Source: Delphinapterus leucas (Eukaryota; Chordata; Mammalia; Artiodactyla; Monodontidae). Taken from it: a DNA stretch of 64,000 nucleotides. Of this stretch, positions 42,473-54,029 are shown piece after piece; the first letter of the stretch is position 1, and each line of letters begins with the position of its first letter. Below the pieces are notes generated by a model that saw only the letters and a program-made list of their open reading frames with translations, did not search any database and was not told the origin of the DNA. The stretch is taken from positions 7,573,905 through 7,637,904 of the forward strand of contig NW_022097996.1 in assembly GCF_002288925.2 (NCBI RefSeq), read 5' to 3'. Position numbers and translations under genes: made by a program.

Positions 42473-43339
42473 TCTGTCAGAGAGCACACAGAAGATTGGC
42501 CATGTGAGTAGGTTTTCAGAGCCTCTGTGCACAAGAGCGTCCCCAAACCCCTTCTGGTTGCCGATTAAAAAGGTGGGGAAGCAGGGGGGCAGAGAAGGTC
42601 AAAGTCAGAACATGGGGTCAGAAGGGGCTTGGGTGGGCTAAGCTTGCCTCCATCTTTTTTCCCAGAGCAGGAAGAAGTGGCCCAGAGAGGAGAGGCTCCT
42701 GGGTTTAGGACACAGAGATGGTCTGGCCTGAGGAAACTACCAGAAACCGCCAGGGTGGATCCCAGGCCCCTGGGGGTAGGAGCCTTGCCGTCTAGAAAGA
42801 GGCTGACCAACGTGTCTGGTGGTCTGGGTTTCAGTCTTCACTTGGGAAAGTCACATTCCCTCTCCCGGCCCACGTTAGAACATTCTGAGGTTCTTTCCAG
42901 CTCAGATTTTCAGGTGAGATGCTGTAATTTAGGTCACAAAGATAGTACAGGCATCTAATGCCAACTTTTCAACAGTATCAGGGAATCTTCTTGAGAGGTG
43001 AGTGAAATACGATCAAGATTTTTCTTGGGTAAAGAATCTTCAAATGACAGATGTGGGAAAGACCCCGGGGACCACAGCCAAGAGCATCACCACTTCACCA
43101 CCACCCGCATTCCAGGGCCGGCTGTTCAAGGAGAGCTTACTCTTGACCAAGAACTTCACCTATCTTGTATCATCCTTTCAAGTCTCTAAAATAAGTGCAA
43201 GTAGGAGGTCTGAGATGTTAAGCAGCTGGTTCCCGGTCAAAGAGTTAAGCAATGCAGAGCCAACCGTGGAGCCCTGGCAGACACTAGACCACCACACTTA
43301 CCCACATTTTGGATAACAGATTATGGGGTTGTACTAGGA

Positions 43340-44160
43340 AGCGCTGCTGACTTTTATCAGGGGACTATTTAATATCTATTTATATGATAATTTTCTTCTT
43401 TAATTTGTTGATGTAATGAGTTATGTTGATCAATTTTCTGCTACTGAAACATCCTTGCATTCTGGAATATAAGCTATTTGGGGGCTTCCCTGGTGGCGCA
43501 GTGGTTGAGAGTCCGCCTGCCGATGCAGGGGACGCGGGTTCGTGCCCCAGTCCGGGAAGATCCCACATGCCGCGGGGTGGCTGGGCCCGTGAGCCATGGC
43601 CGCTGAGCCTGCGCGTCCGGAGCCTGTGCTCCGCAACGGGAGAGGCCGCAACAGTGAGAGGCCCGCGTACCGCGAAAAAACAAAAACAAAACCAAACAAA
43701 AAGCTATTTGGTTACAGTGCCTTAGTCTTTTTGATACACGGATGGGTCCTATTGGCTAATATTTTATTTTGAATGAAAATCTATATTCCTGAGCGTGATT
43801 GTTCTATAAGGAATTAACCTTAAGATGGTTCTGGCTTCATAACATACCGGGGATCTCTTCGTCTTTGTTCCTATGATCTTGAATTGTTTAATAACATCGG
43901 GGTTATCTGTTCTTTAAAGACTACATGGAACGCAGCTGGTAAGTCATCTGTTCCTGGGACCCTTTTAAATAGTAGATCTCTAAATAAATTTCCAGTTTCT
44001 TCCACAGGAATTTGTTGCCACTTTTCCTCCTTCTTGCACCACTTTGATAATTTATATGATTTATAGGACATCTTTGATTTCCTCTCCATTTCCAATTTAC
44101 TATGAAGTTTTACATCGTATTGTTTTGTAATTATTTTCATCTCTTCTCTTTCTTGATTAT
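43340..44160 (-). mobile_element. L1 ORF2 remnant, split by a CHR SINE
   Basis: Antisense ORF2: 'ttgatcaattttctgctactgaaacatccttgcattctgg' before the SINE. After it come 'gttctttaaagactacatgg', 'aagtcatctgttcctggg' and 'aatttccagtttcttcc'. Many stops are present; it is dead. Confidence 0.7.
43482..43700 (+). mobile_element. CHR-type SINE, short form
   Basis: 'gggcttccctggtggcgcagtggttgag', 'ggacgcgggttcgtgcccc', 'gatcccacatgccgcgg', then an A-rich tail. A perfect 11-bp target-site duplication 'aagctatttgg' lies at 43471-43481 and 43701-43711. It is inserted into an L1 remnant. Confidence 0.95.
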
Positions 44161-44279
44161 GACTTATTTGTTGTTCCCAATATAAATTAAATGTACTTTC
44201 AATAATTACAATTTTTAATTGGATAACATTATCTGAAGCTTTCTATGACCAAATAAAGTCCTACCCTAGCTTTAAAATT

Positions 44280-45007
44280 ATGAAAACGGAGAGTAAAATC
44301 AAACCTGCATGAAAGTGGAATAGGAATAGACATATCATCAGAGACGCATAATAATTAGAATGCAAACAGGTTCCCGTACATATGGAAACTGCATATATGA
44401 AAACAGTGGCATTTTAATTCAGTGGAGAACTGAGGGTTTATTTTAATAAAAGGTATTGGGGAAATAGCTATCTACCTAGAACAAAATACAATTGGATGCC
44501 AATCTCACACCATATTAAAAAAATAAATTCCAGGTGTATTGAAAAAATATATTAAAAATTAAACAATTTTAATTGGAAGAAAATTTAGGAGACCATACAT
44601 ATGAAGCAGAGCTTGGAGATAACAATTGACAAAGATGGAATAGCTAGAAGCTGAGAGAGGACAAAAAGACATATTCATAACAAAAGGACAGATTCATAAA
44701 TGTTAAAGGTACTACACAGTAAAAGAAACCATCATGAAGATAAGCAATAGATTGGGGGAAAGATTTGCAAAGCATATGGCAAACAAATGTCCACTTATAC
44801 GCAGAGGTCATGAAATTTGGCCAGAAGTATGGGTTTAGCATATAATCTACTTGATACAAAAATGAGTAAAAATTATAAATAGACAATCCATCCAACACAA
44901 ATCCAAATCACTAAATAGGCATGTGAAAAATGTTGGACTTACTTACCAATTGGAAAATGCAAATCAAAGTTACAAGAACGTTGAATCAATAAGATGGGGA
45001 AATATAT
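44280..45007 (+). mobile_element. L1 ORF2 remnant
   Basis: 'gaggaccatac'-like and 'ttggaagaaaatttaggagacc', 'gggggaaagatttgcaaagcatatggc' and 'ggacttacttaccaattggaaaatgcaaatcaaa' are sense L1 ORF2 pieces. Confidence 0.6.
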
Positions 45008-45020
45008 AAGAGGAATGGTA

Positions 45021-45139
45021 GAGGGAAGAGATATGGGAACATATGTATATGTATAACTGATTCACTTTGCTATAAAGCAGAAACTAACACACCATTGTAA
45101 AGCAATTATACCCCAATAAAGTTGTTAAAAAAAGAAAAA
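45021..45139 (+). mobile_element. Severely 5'-truncated cetartiodactyl L1 insertion
   Basis: 119 bp of L1 3' end: 'tataactgattcactttgctataaagcagaaactaacacacc', 'ttataccccaataaagttg', poly(A). A perfect 13-bp duplication 'aagaggaatggta' flanks it at 45008-45020 and 45140-45152. Confidence 0.9.
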
Positions 45140-45239
45140 AAGAGGAATGGTAATACCAATTGTTGATGGTAAAGAAAGGAAAATTGTGTTTTCTTACATT
45201 TCTGGTACAAAAGTATTTATTATTGTTATTTCATCTGTT

Positions 45240-45370
45240 CTTTCCCACTCCATTTCTAAGATGAAACCTCTGTGACGTCTGGGATCTTTGCATTATACAT
45301 TGTTAATCCAAATTGCTAAAACAGTGCCTGGTACAGAGTAAGTGCTTAATAAATATTGAACAAATAAAAT
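45240..45370 (+). repeat. L2 LINE 3' end
   Basis: 'aaacagtgcctggtacagagtaagtgcttaataaatattgaa' is a clear L2 end. Confidence 0.75.
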
Positions 45371-45394
45371 ATGAAATATTGCCAAACTTGTAGA

Positions 45395-46085
45395 AAGCAA
45401 TCTCTCAAGTTCTATTAAAAGGAAAAACTACACATACCTTTCGATTTACAATCCCACTTCCAAGAATCTCACTGTGTACTAAGACATCCTTATATAGGAA
45501 TATAAGAGATACAAACACGTTTATTGCCACAATAGTTGTAGCAACAAAAAACAAAACAGAAGAAACTTTGTAACTGCTCACCAACTGGGGAATTGTTGAG
45601 TAAATCTGCACTTTAAAAGTCTCTAAAATATTATGCATCTATCAAAAAGAACATGTTAGATCTTTACCAGCGAGGCTAAGAGGAATTGCTACAACATATA
45701 GTTAGGTGAGAAAAGCAGGATGTGAAGAAGTGAGGCTGTCCCATATTCGGAAAAACCAAAGAATGAGACAAGAAACCCCTATGTAGGCACATGCACGTGT
45801 TTTTATATTACATGGAAATAGGTTTGGGAGGATAAACACGAAGGTGTTTACTTTGGTGATTGGTGGAGGAGGTAGAGACAGAAAGGGAGGAAGCACGCCC
45901 ACACCCAACAGAAAAAACAGCAAATTTAAAAAAGTGTGTGTGTGGGTGTTAATGCAAAGCAGGACTCCAAAAAGATATTTCCTAAAGTGTTAATATTGTT
46001 GATCTCAAGTAATGAGACCTCGTGTGAATTTTACCTTCTTTCTTATGATTTTATATATTCCTTGAATCCTTTAACAGGAAACATA
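45395..46085 (+). mobile_element. Old L1 fragment
   Basis: 'ttttcgatttacaatcccacttccaagaatctcac', 'aacaaaaaacaaaacagaagaaac', 'gagaaaagcaggatgtg' and 'ggtgtttactttggtgattggtggagg' follow the L1 ORF2 end and 3'UTR. Confidence 0.6.
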
Positions 46086-46720
46086 ATCTTATTGGTACAA
46101 GCAGAAAATGAAAAGAGATGTGAATGCCTTGCCGGGGACCAGAAGGGGCGTGAGGCCTGGACCCGGGTCAGCCCCAGCTCTGGAGAATGGCTGCCTGGGC
46201 CTCAGGCCTTTCCTCCCTCTCCCACCCAGCCTCCTGGCGCAATGAAGCGTCAACCATACTGCCACCAATTTTAAACTTCCTGGGCAGACCTTTATGTCCA
46301 CTTAAATAGCAGAGCTGAACATCTACATAACTTGACAGGAAGTAAAATTCCTCAGATTAAATCACCACTACTTACACTTCCTCGTCCTTTGACTCCTTAG
46401 CGGTGTGTATGCAGATGCTTCTCCATGGGTTTTATAAACACATCGGTTCTCTAGGGTCCCTCCACCCCAGAGGCTCTGACTGGAGCCTGAGTTACCCAGG
46501 AAGCCATGTGACAAGCAGAGCTGTGTCCCCGTGCTCGGGCTGCCACCCCGCTGTGATATTTTAGCAGTTTCAGGCTGGGTGGAGCCAGGAAACAAACGCA
46601 GCGTCCACGCAGAAGCCCAAGGCAACACGTGCGGCTCCTTGGGTGTTCAGGGGGCTTTGCTGCACTTAGCGGGCACTGGCCTCCTCCCAGCGGTGAAGGA
46701 TGGATGGGAGAAGGATGTGA
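46086..46720. other. Unannotated stretch
   Basis: No gene, exon or assignable repeat is seen. Confidence 0.4.
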
Positions 46721-46721
46721 G

Positions 46722-46813
46722 TTGTGTGTGTGTGTATGTGTGAGAGAGAGAGTGCACACACGTGCACCTGCGTGTGTCTGTGAGTGCATGACAGAGCAAG
46801 CATCTGAATGCAC

Positions 46814-46858
<45 letters not shown>
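46722..46858. repeat. GT-rich compound microsatellite with a (GT)21 core
   Basis: Short (GT)n and (GA)n runs precede an uninterrupted (GT)n of about 42 bp at 46816-46857. Likely highly length-variable. Confidence 0.9.
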
Positions 46859-46859
<1 letters not shown>

Positions 46860-47008
46860 TGCAGGGGGTAGGGGTTAGAAAGAGGAGGGGATGTTGGGGG
46901 AGGCGACCTCTGCTTGTTTATTTGAAATGAATTAGACGCCGCTGCCCACCTTAACCAGAGCAGGGAGATCAATGTAGGCCCCCGGGGAGACGCTGAAAAC
47001 CTGAAACA

Positions 47009-47219
47009 GGGGCTTCCCTGGTGGCGCAGTGGTTGAGAGTCCGCCTGCCGATGCAGGGGACGCGGGTTCGTGTCCCGGTCCGGGAAGATCCCACATGCCG
47101 CGGAGCGGCTGCGCCCGTGAGCCATGGCCGCTGAGCCTGCGCGTCCGGAGCCTGTGCTCCGCAGCGGGAGAGGCCACAACAGTGAGAGACCCGCGTACCG
47201 CAAAAACAAACAAACAGAC
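47009..47219 (+). mobile_element. CHR-type SINE, short form
   Basis: Same consensus as 43482. A perfect 13-bp target-site duplication 'aaaacctgaaaca' lies at 46996-47008 and 47220-47232. The tail is of the form (AAAC)n. Confidence 0.95.
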
Positions 47220-47390
47220 AAAACCTGAAACACAGCCTCAGCCTGGCAGGGGATGTGGCAGAGGCAGTAACTAAAAATAGAGAGACTGGAAAGCCTTTAT
47301 TTACAGTGGCCAGCATTTCACAGCATGAAAGTACTTGACATATATGATTCATTCAATATTCATGTAGCATCCATAGGGTGGTTACAGTTA

Positions 47391-47675
47391 CAGTAAGTCC
47401 CCTACACACGAACGAGTTCCTTTCCGACAGAGCTGTCATAAGTCCAAAACAGCCTAGGTACCCAACTAACACAGTCGGCTATATAGCACTGTACTGTAAT
47501 AGGTATATAATGCTTTTCACACAAATAATACATAAAAAACAAAGGCAAAAAATAAGCATTTTAAATCTTACAGTCCAGTACCTTGAAACGTACAGTACAA
47601 CAGCTGGCATACAGGGGCACGTTCGCGTCTTTGAAAGTTCTCAGCTTGACGGCTCGTATGTAGGGGACTTAACTG
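47391..47675. mobile_element. Tc1/mariner-type MITE (TA target site)
   Basis: 285 bp bounded by TA dinucleotides (47389-47390 and 47676-47677). The left end CAGTAAGTCCCCTACACACG and the right end, read in reverse complement, CAGTTAAGTCCCCTACATACG form terminal inverted repeats. There is no transposase frame, so it is non-autonomous. The family name is not known to me with certainty; the Tigger/mariner type is inferred from the TA duplication. Confidence 0.8.
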
Positions 47676-47750
47676 TATTCTCATTTCACAGCTGAGGATG
47701 GAGTGGCAAGGTGGCTTGTTAAGGTCACACTGAAGGTGACAGAGCCAGGT
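47660..47750 (-). repeat. MIR SINE fragment
   Basis: 'ctcatttcacagctgaggatgg' and 'cttgttaaggtcacactgaaggtgacagagcc' are antisense MIR, abutting the MITE at its right edge. Confidence 0.55.
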
Positions 47751-48019
47751 GCTGGAGGGGGTTCTCAGCCCCCACGCTGCCCCCGACCTCCCTGCCCAAA
47801 TCAGGTACATGGGTGCCCTGCCTGGGGCTCCATCCCCTGGGCCCACAGCTCAGGCTCAGACACACAGTCCTCTCCTCTGTGGAGGCTGCACCTGCCTCCA
47901 AAGCCCTCCTGCCGGGAGGAAAAACCTCTAGGGAGCTGCTGGATGGGGGAGGTCTGGAATTCCAGGCAGAGCCTCCTACAGCCATCTCCCTCCTCCCTGG
48001 CTCTGGGGGGAGTGGGTGG

Positions 48020-48190
48020 TCCAAGCAAGCTGGGCTCAAAAGCAAGCCACGAATTGACTGTGTGAACCTGGGCAAATCACATCACCTAGGCTCAGTCTCC
48101 TGACCTATAAAATTGGGAAGTATGAAACTACTCCCCGTTTTTATACATAAAGGCTTCCTGAGAAAACATACTCAAAGGTGAATGCCGAAA
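48020..48190 (+). repeat. MIR SINE
   Basis: 'gactgtgtgaacctgggcaaatcacatcacctaggctcagtctcctgacctataaaattggg' is a sense MIR. Confidence 0.75.
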
Positions 48191-49129
48191 AAAGCCAAAC
48201 AATGGACTTTCCTGTTTGGGGGTGAAGGGGCAGTTCTGTTTCTGTGGAAATTAAACCAGGTTTCAGTGCACTTTTCTGCTTGCAATGCCCTATGGGTGCG
48301 ATTCCTTCATCCCGATCCTGGCTTTATGGAATGCCATATCTTTAGCATGTTTTTAAACAAAAACTAATAACGTGTCAATTATGTCTTGCCTATTTGGCAA
48401 ATCTTTGTCTATTTTTAGCCTTTCACAGATGTCTTTTAATTATGCACTTACCCATGATTACAGGCGTAATTCCAATGACTACTTGTGTAAAATTAGGGGG
48501 CAGATGCACCAAAACATTAAAACGGTTGTGCACACACTATTACCCAGATGAAAATGGTTGTCCTGCCAAGACGGAGCTGTTGGCAGGCGGGTGGCAGTCC
48601 ATTCACCAGCTGACGTGCTCAAGTCCGAATTCAACACATGGAAAATATTTGGGGATGTTGACACATAATGCACAGCTACATAGGTTTTATAGAGTTCAAG
48701 GACCAACAGCCCGTACATAAATCACGTGGTTGTCATGCGGACCAAACAAGATGAGGGTCAGAAAGGAACGAGAGCAGAGAGGGTGCTAAATAAATTCTAA
48801 CTAGAGGATGAACTGGGTGACAGAGGAGAGCTTCATGGTGCCCTAAGCTACCACTGGGGTCCTTCGGGATTTCCTAACCTTTCCTTTGGGGGTGAGAGCC
48901 TGGGTGGTGGTGGAGATGGTAAGTGGGGGACAGAGGCCACCGAGGATGGCGGGCTATCGTGTGGCCCCGGGAAGTGTTGATGGCTCTGAGTCCCTCCACC
49001 TGAACTGGCTGCTCCAGAAGTAGGTTATTTGAGAGGCAGGAGGATGATGTGGTAGAAAAAATCTTCTGCATAAAATCAACCCTGGAATGCACATGGTTGC
49101 ATGACAGAAAAATCAGTTTGACTCTGGTT
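48191..49129. other. Unannotated stretch
   Basis: No gene or assignable repeat is seen. The portion 48390-48720 is relatively AT-rich and non-repetitive in appearance. Confidence 0.4.
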
Positions 49130-49190
49130 CACTTTTTTTAATTTAATTTTTTTAATTGAGGTATAGTTAATTTACAATGTTGCAACTCTG
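49130..49190 (-). mobile_element. L1 3' end fragment
   Basis: 'tttttttaattgaggtatagttaatttacaatgttgcaa' is the antisense cetartiodactyl L1 terminus. Confidence 0.6.
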
Positions 49191-49309
49191 GTTTATTCTT
49201 TTAAATAGCAGGTACTGTCATGTGTTAAGCGGTCCCCCTGTGCCAGATACTGAGCCAGATGCCCCATGAACACTGTCTTGTTTGAGAGAGACCATGGAGC
49301 ACCGTTGAC

Positions 49310-49510
49310 AAGAATGCTGAGTTCTGAATCCTGGTTTCGCTACTTTTGACCTGTGTGTCCTTGGGTAAGTTGCTTAACATTTCTGTCTCTTAGTCTCCAG
49401 ATGGTAACAGTTCCTGCTCCCAGAGCGTGGTAAGGATTAGATTAGTTATTACATGCTACTGGCACATCTTAGAACAGTGCCTGGCCCATAGTGTTTAATA
49501 AATATTTTAC
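49310..49510 (+). repeat. MIR SINE
   Basis: 'tcctggtttcgctacttttgacctgtgtgtccttgggtaagttgc' through 'cagtgcctggcccatagtgtttaataaat' is a nearly full sense MIR. Confidence 0.8.
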
Positions 49511-50339
49511 TATTATTCCACATATACAAATAATCAACAATAATATTTCCTTTAGTAACTGTGGGACAGGCAGTGCTACCTTCTTTCTACAGATGAGATG
49601 GACTTGAGACTTGAAGCCACGTCAAGCTAGTGAGCTGCGGAGCCAGCCTTACACCCACCTCTGACTGGTTCCTAAGTCTGGGATCTGGAAACACTGCCAT
49701 GTTATTAGCCGAAAGCTCTACCCTCTGACTTAACCTGCCAGACATGGGTGGGTAGCTTCAAGTTGGAACAGGTAAGCCTGTGTGCAGACCCAGGGCCCAT
49801 CCTGGGCGTTGGACGTCGTGGTGAGACCCCAGGCTCTCACTGGCGAGTTCCTTCTGCCCTCGTGGAACATTTGTCTACTTCCAAGCATTCCAAGGCCTGC
49901 CCCCCACGAATCCACTAGTGCAATGCCCATTTCCTAGAGAGTACAGTGATGGGCCTATGACTCTAAACTAAAGAAGAGGCCAAAGAACTTGAATTGAAAC
50001 TTATTTTTCGAGTCTCAAGTTCAGGATAACTCAACTTGAATGAGGCTACATCACCTTTGCCCATATCGCTCCCCCCACATGTGATCATGAAACAGCTGCA
50101 GTGTTGGCTCTTAGAAACTATATTCTTGTGTTCATTCAGTCACTGTCAACCGTGTACTGTGTCAGACACAGCGCAGACATAGAGATGAAACAAGGAAGGC
50201 GTCCGTTCTCGGGGGACGATAAGCGGTGAGACATACACTCAAGTCACAACAATCAGGGTAGGCAGGTGACATACAGAAGAGAGGTCTTGTGAGCTCAGCA
50301 AGAAGAAATCACTTCCACCTGGAAGAAAACACTAGGTAG

Positions 50340-51660
50340 TCCTTAACGGATGGCTCAGATATCACTTTTTTAGATTAAAACTATTTTTAATGAAAACTTT
50401 CTAAATATAAAAATAAAGAGTATAATGAACACCTCCATACTCATCCCCCTAGATTCACCAATTATCTTTAGAAATTGTTTTCTTTTTTTTAATTATTATT
50501 TTTTTTAACCAGATGTTCATTTTTAATTATTATTTATTTATTTATTTGGCTGCGTTGGGTCTTCGTTTCTGTGCGAGGGCTTTCTCCAGTTGTGGCAAGC
50601 GGGGGCCACTCTTCATCGCAGTGCGTGGGCCTCTCACTATCGTGGCCTCTCTTGTTGCGGAGCACAGGCTCCGGACACGCAGGCTCAGCGGCCATGGCTC
50701 ACGGGCCCAGCCGCTCCGCAGCATGTGGGATCTTCCCGGACCAGGGCTCGAACCCGTGTCCCCTGCATTGGCAGGCAGACTCTCAACCACTGTGCCACCA
50801 GGGAAGCCCTAGAAATTGTTTTCTTGATTGAAGTACTTTAGGTGTTTTAAGACAAATCATTTTATAAATAAAGGATTGAAACTTTGAAATGAAATGAAAC
50901 TCATGGCTTGAAACATGCTGTGTCACCTCCACATACTCTGCACGTGTCTTTAAAACATGGAGACATTTTCTCACAATGTCATTATCACACCTAACAAAAT
51001 AAGCAATAATTCTGCGGTTTTATGTAACATCCAATCCGCAATCAATTTCCCCAGTTGTCTCAAAAATGCCTTCTTGCTGTTGGTTTGTCCTATCCAGGAT
51101 TCAAACAAGCTTCACACATTCTATGGGATGGTTGAGTCTCTCTCAAGTCATCTTTACTGGAACTGCCCCCCAGCCCCTGCTTAGGTTTGTTTCATGCCAC
51201 TGAGTTATCGGATCCAGAGTGGTGGTCCTGTGGAATGTTCTGCGTGCTGGAGTTTGCATCTTTGTGGTGGCTCACAACCTGCTGCTCTATCTACCTCTTC
51301 CTCATACATAGAACTAACTCTGCCGGGTCCACTATATTCAGGTTCACCTTTTCCTGGTAGGGATGCCTTATGGGGGTGACGTGAGCTCTGTGTCACAACC
51401 TATCTGGAGGCCCAACTGTCCAGCGGCACCGCTTCAGTGATGCTAAGATAGATCTGGGTTCAGGTGATGCTGGTTTGATCCTTCCATCGATCATCTCCTC
51501 ATCAACATTTCAACTAATGGTTCCATGAGGGGTCACTAAATACTGATGTGCTAATTCCAGCATTCCTTCCACGCTTGTTAGTTGGGAGTTGAGAGAGTAA
51601 AGGATGAGAGCGAGAGAACACCAGAAAAAAATGCCCTGCATAATTCCACCAGGGCTGGGT
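50340..51660 (-). mobile_element. Old L1 3'UTR remnant interrupted by a CHR SINE
   Basis: Antisense L1M 3'UTR: 'agagtataatgaacacctccatactcatcccc' before the SINE. After it come 'attatcacacctaacaaaataagcaataattc', 'caatttccccagttgtctcaaaaatgcc' and 'tccaggattcaaacaagcttcacac'. Confidence 0.65.
50485..50809 (-). mobile_element. CHR-type SINE, long form
   Basis: Antisense copy ending 'accactgtgccaccagggaagccc', with the longer 5'-body extension 'ggctgcgttgggtcttcgtttctg' and a (TTTA)n-type tail. A perfect 16-bp target-site duplication 'tagaaattgttttctt' lies at 50469-50484 and 50810-50825. Confidence 0.95.
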
Positions 51661-52322
51661 AGTATCTACATATACAGAAATGGTGCTTTCCCAAAGACGT
51701 CGACGCAAGAACCTTGTTCAGAGTTTTCCACTGGCTGGATTCTAATGCTAGAATTAGTCAAGAAACCACAGTTAACACCTTGTGCGATATTTTCAATACT
51801 AGTAGAATATTTGCCCAGTGCTAGCACAGGACCCACTGTAGAGTTGTAACTCCTGCCTGAGTACGTCAGGGCCACTGGGCGAGCTAGCAGTGGACTTGGA
51901 CTTGTGTGTGCCCTTGGTCAAAGCGGTCGCCAACTTAGGCCCAGTGAAGAGGAGGCACACATACGGCTATTTCAATTTTGTAAACTGAAAATATTTCTGT
52001 GGTGGAAATTCACTCCCCGCAATGGTAAAGTTGATCAAAATGATTTTCAGGTGGTAAGACGTTTGAGGGTGCCGAGCAAAACTTCAGGAAGGAAGACAGC
52101 CTTCTTGTGACAATGTGTTAAGTAAAATATAGACACATGCTTCCTGTGTCACCTACATTTGATTCTGCTGACATAGGCAAGCTTGAAATTTGTTAGGCAA
52201 TTAGGCGGAAAATGGCACCATGATGATATTTAAATTCTTGTGATAATTACTAGCTTGTGAATAAAATTCTTTTATTGGGAGACACCATGTACATTTATAC
52301 TAAAAGAAAACCAACAACCACG
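51661..52322. other. Unannotated stretch
   Basis: AT-moderate sequence. No gene or firm repeat assignment. Confidence 0.4.
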
Positions 52323-52630
52323 GGCTTCCCTGGTGGCGCAGTGGTTAAGAATCTGCCTGCCAATGCAGAGGACACGGGTTCGAGTCCTGGTCAGGGAAGA
52401 TCCCACATGCCGTGGAGCAACTAAGCCCGTGTGCCACAACTACTGAGCCCGCGCACCGCAATTACTGAAGCCCGCGTGCCTAGAGCCCGTGTGCTGCAAC
52501 AAGAGAAGCCACCGCAATGAGAAGCCCACGCACCTCAACGAAGAGTAGCCCCTGCACGCCGCAAACAGAGAAAGCCCGTGCTCAGCAAAAAAGACCCAGT
52601 GCAGCCAAAAATAAATAAAAAGAAAGTAAA
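52323..52630 (+). mobile_element. CHR-type SINE, long form
   Basis: 'gggcttccctggtggcgcagtggttaagaatctgcctgcc', 'gacacgggttcgagtcctgg', long body 'caacaagagaagccaccgcaatgagaagcccacgcacc', A-rich tail. The flanking duplication is not clear. Confidence 0.9.
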
Positions 52631-53070
52631 TGAAAAAAAATAAGCAAACAAAAAACACACAGTAGTGATAAGTAAAACATGCTACCCGTATGTCGAAACA
52701 AACAAACAAAAAAACTACTGGTGTATTTGGTACTGATGGGACCATGGATCTTAATCTACTTTTAAGTTTCTATTTTTTTTGCATTGATTTTATTAAAAAA
52801 TTAAATCATGAGTTCACTTCCTAATGGAGTCAGTTATGATTCTTTAGCACAGTAGTTCCTAAGCTTGCATTATCGAAGCTGGGAGTTTACAGCCAGTTTG
52901 AGGCCAAGTCCCAGCAGCTCTGACACGTAGGTCCAGCCTGGAGCCCCAGGATCTGCATTTTTAATTACTGCCCTGACCATGCTGATGCAGACAGGTTCAT
53001 CAACCCCACTTCATGGAGACCCTTTCTTTCATTTGGCTGCATTTCTGGAGTATTACTTGCAAAAAGGATT

Positions 53071-53119
53071 AAAAGATAGTCCTGAAAAAAAAAAAAAAAA
53101 AAAAAAAGATAGTCCTGAA
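53071..53119 (+). mobile_element. Poly(A)-only insertion with a 16-bp direct repeat
   Basis: 'aaaagatagtcctgaa' occurs at 53071-53086 and 53104-53119 with only A residues between. The first copy begins at a TT/AAAA site, the preferred L1 endonuclease cut. This looks like an extremely truncated retrotransposition product. Confidence 0.6.
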
Positions 53120-53677
53120 GACCTTGGGTATTTCTTCATATGAGTCCCTCGTAAATAACGCTTGTAGTTTTCCTGCCTGTGATCCTCTTGTCTTTAAAAG
53201 GAATGATTTTTGTTTGTCCTCCATACACGTGTCCCTCAAAACGACCCTGTGAGCTGAACAGAAACCTCATCCTCGTCCTCAGGAGGCTGAAGACGGAGGT
53301 GAAGAAACAGAAGCAACTGAACAGGGATTTGTGTCACATCTCTGACGAGAAGCCTTGTTCTCTCAAGCTGAGGCTCACAGGTGTCTTCCCAGATGCGCGT
53401 CTGTTCACGACCTGAATTGCTTTCAAAGGCACTAGCCATCATCAGTCCTTTTGAGCCGCCTCTCCAATGTTTATTATGCACAACTCAGAGGTGGAATTTG
53501 TAAACAGAAGGGAGGCTTGTGCAGAGAAGCACCTCTACCAGGCTTGAGGGGGCAGGGAGACATTCGGACTGAAAAAGCTGGCTCTATTTTATGCTTGCAA
53601 ACAGGAAATTGGAAAAGGTTAAAGACAGAAAGAAAAGAAAAGAAAAAAAAAAAGGTCTTAGGTTCCTGATATTTTTT

Positions 53678-53883
53678 TTTTTTTTTTTTTCCGGTCGCGG
53701 GCCTCTCACCGCCGTGGCCTCTCCCGTTGCAGAGCACAGGCTCCGGACGCGCAGGCTCAGCGGCCATGGCTCACGGGCCCAGCCGCTCCGCGGCATGTGG
53801 GATCTTCCCGGACCGGGGCACGAAGCCGCGTCCCCTGCATCGGCAGGTGGACTCTCAACCACTGCGCCACCAGGGAAGCCCCC
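53678..53883 (-). mobile_element. CHR-type SINE, short form
   Basis: Antisense: poly(T), 'gcgggcctctcaccgccgtggcctctcccgttgc', through 'ccaccagggaagcccc'. Flanking repeat 'cctgatatttttt'/'cctgacatttttt' (53665 and 53884) with one mismatch. Confidence 0.92.
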
Positions 53884-54029
53884 CCTGACATTTTTTGGGT
53901 TAACTGTAATTATTGTGAGACATGGATGTCCGGCTAGAGGCACAGAGATCTAAAATTAACTTATAAAACTCTTTGTTGTAGGATTTGCCTATCACAGGGG
54001 AGCATGAATACTAATGATTACTAGCACTG

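Noticed and set aside
43482..43560. tRNA-like sequence with A and B box motifs
   Set aside because: Part of a CHR SINE, whose head derives from a tRNA. It does not fold as a complete functional tRNA in its current form; the same applies to the other SINE copies.
46451..47233. 260-codon open frame on the minus strand
   Set aside because: It runs through a CHR SINE and a (GT)n tract (encoding a His-Thr run) with no domain or splice signals. The length comes from repeat sequence.
53179..53415. 78-codon plus-strand frame rich in Lys/Arg/Leu
   Set aside because: No domain match that I know and no exon borders. It is a chance frame in non-repetitive sequence.
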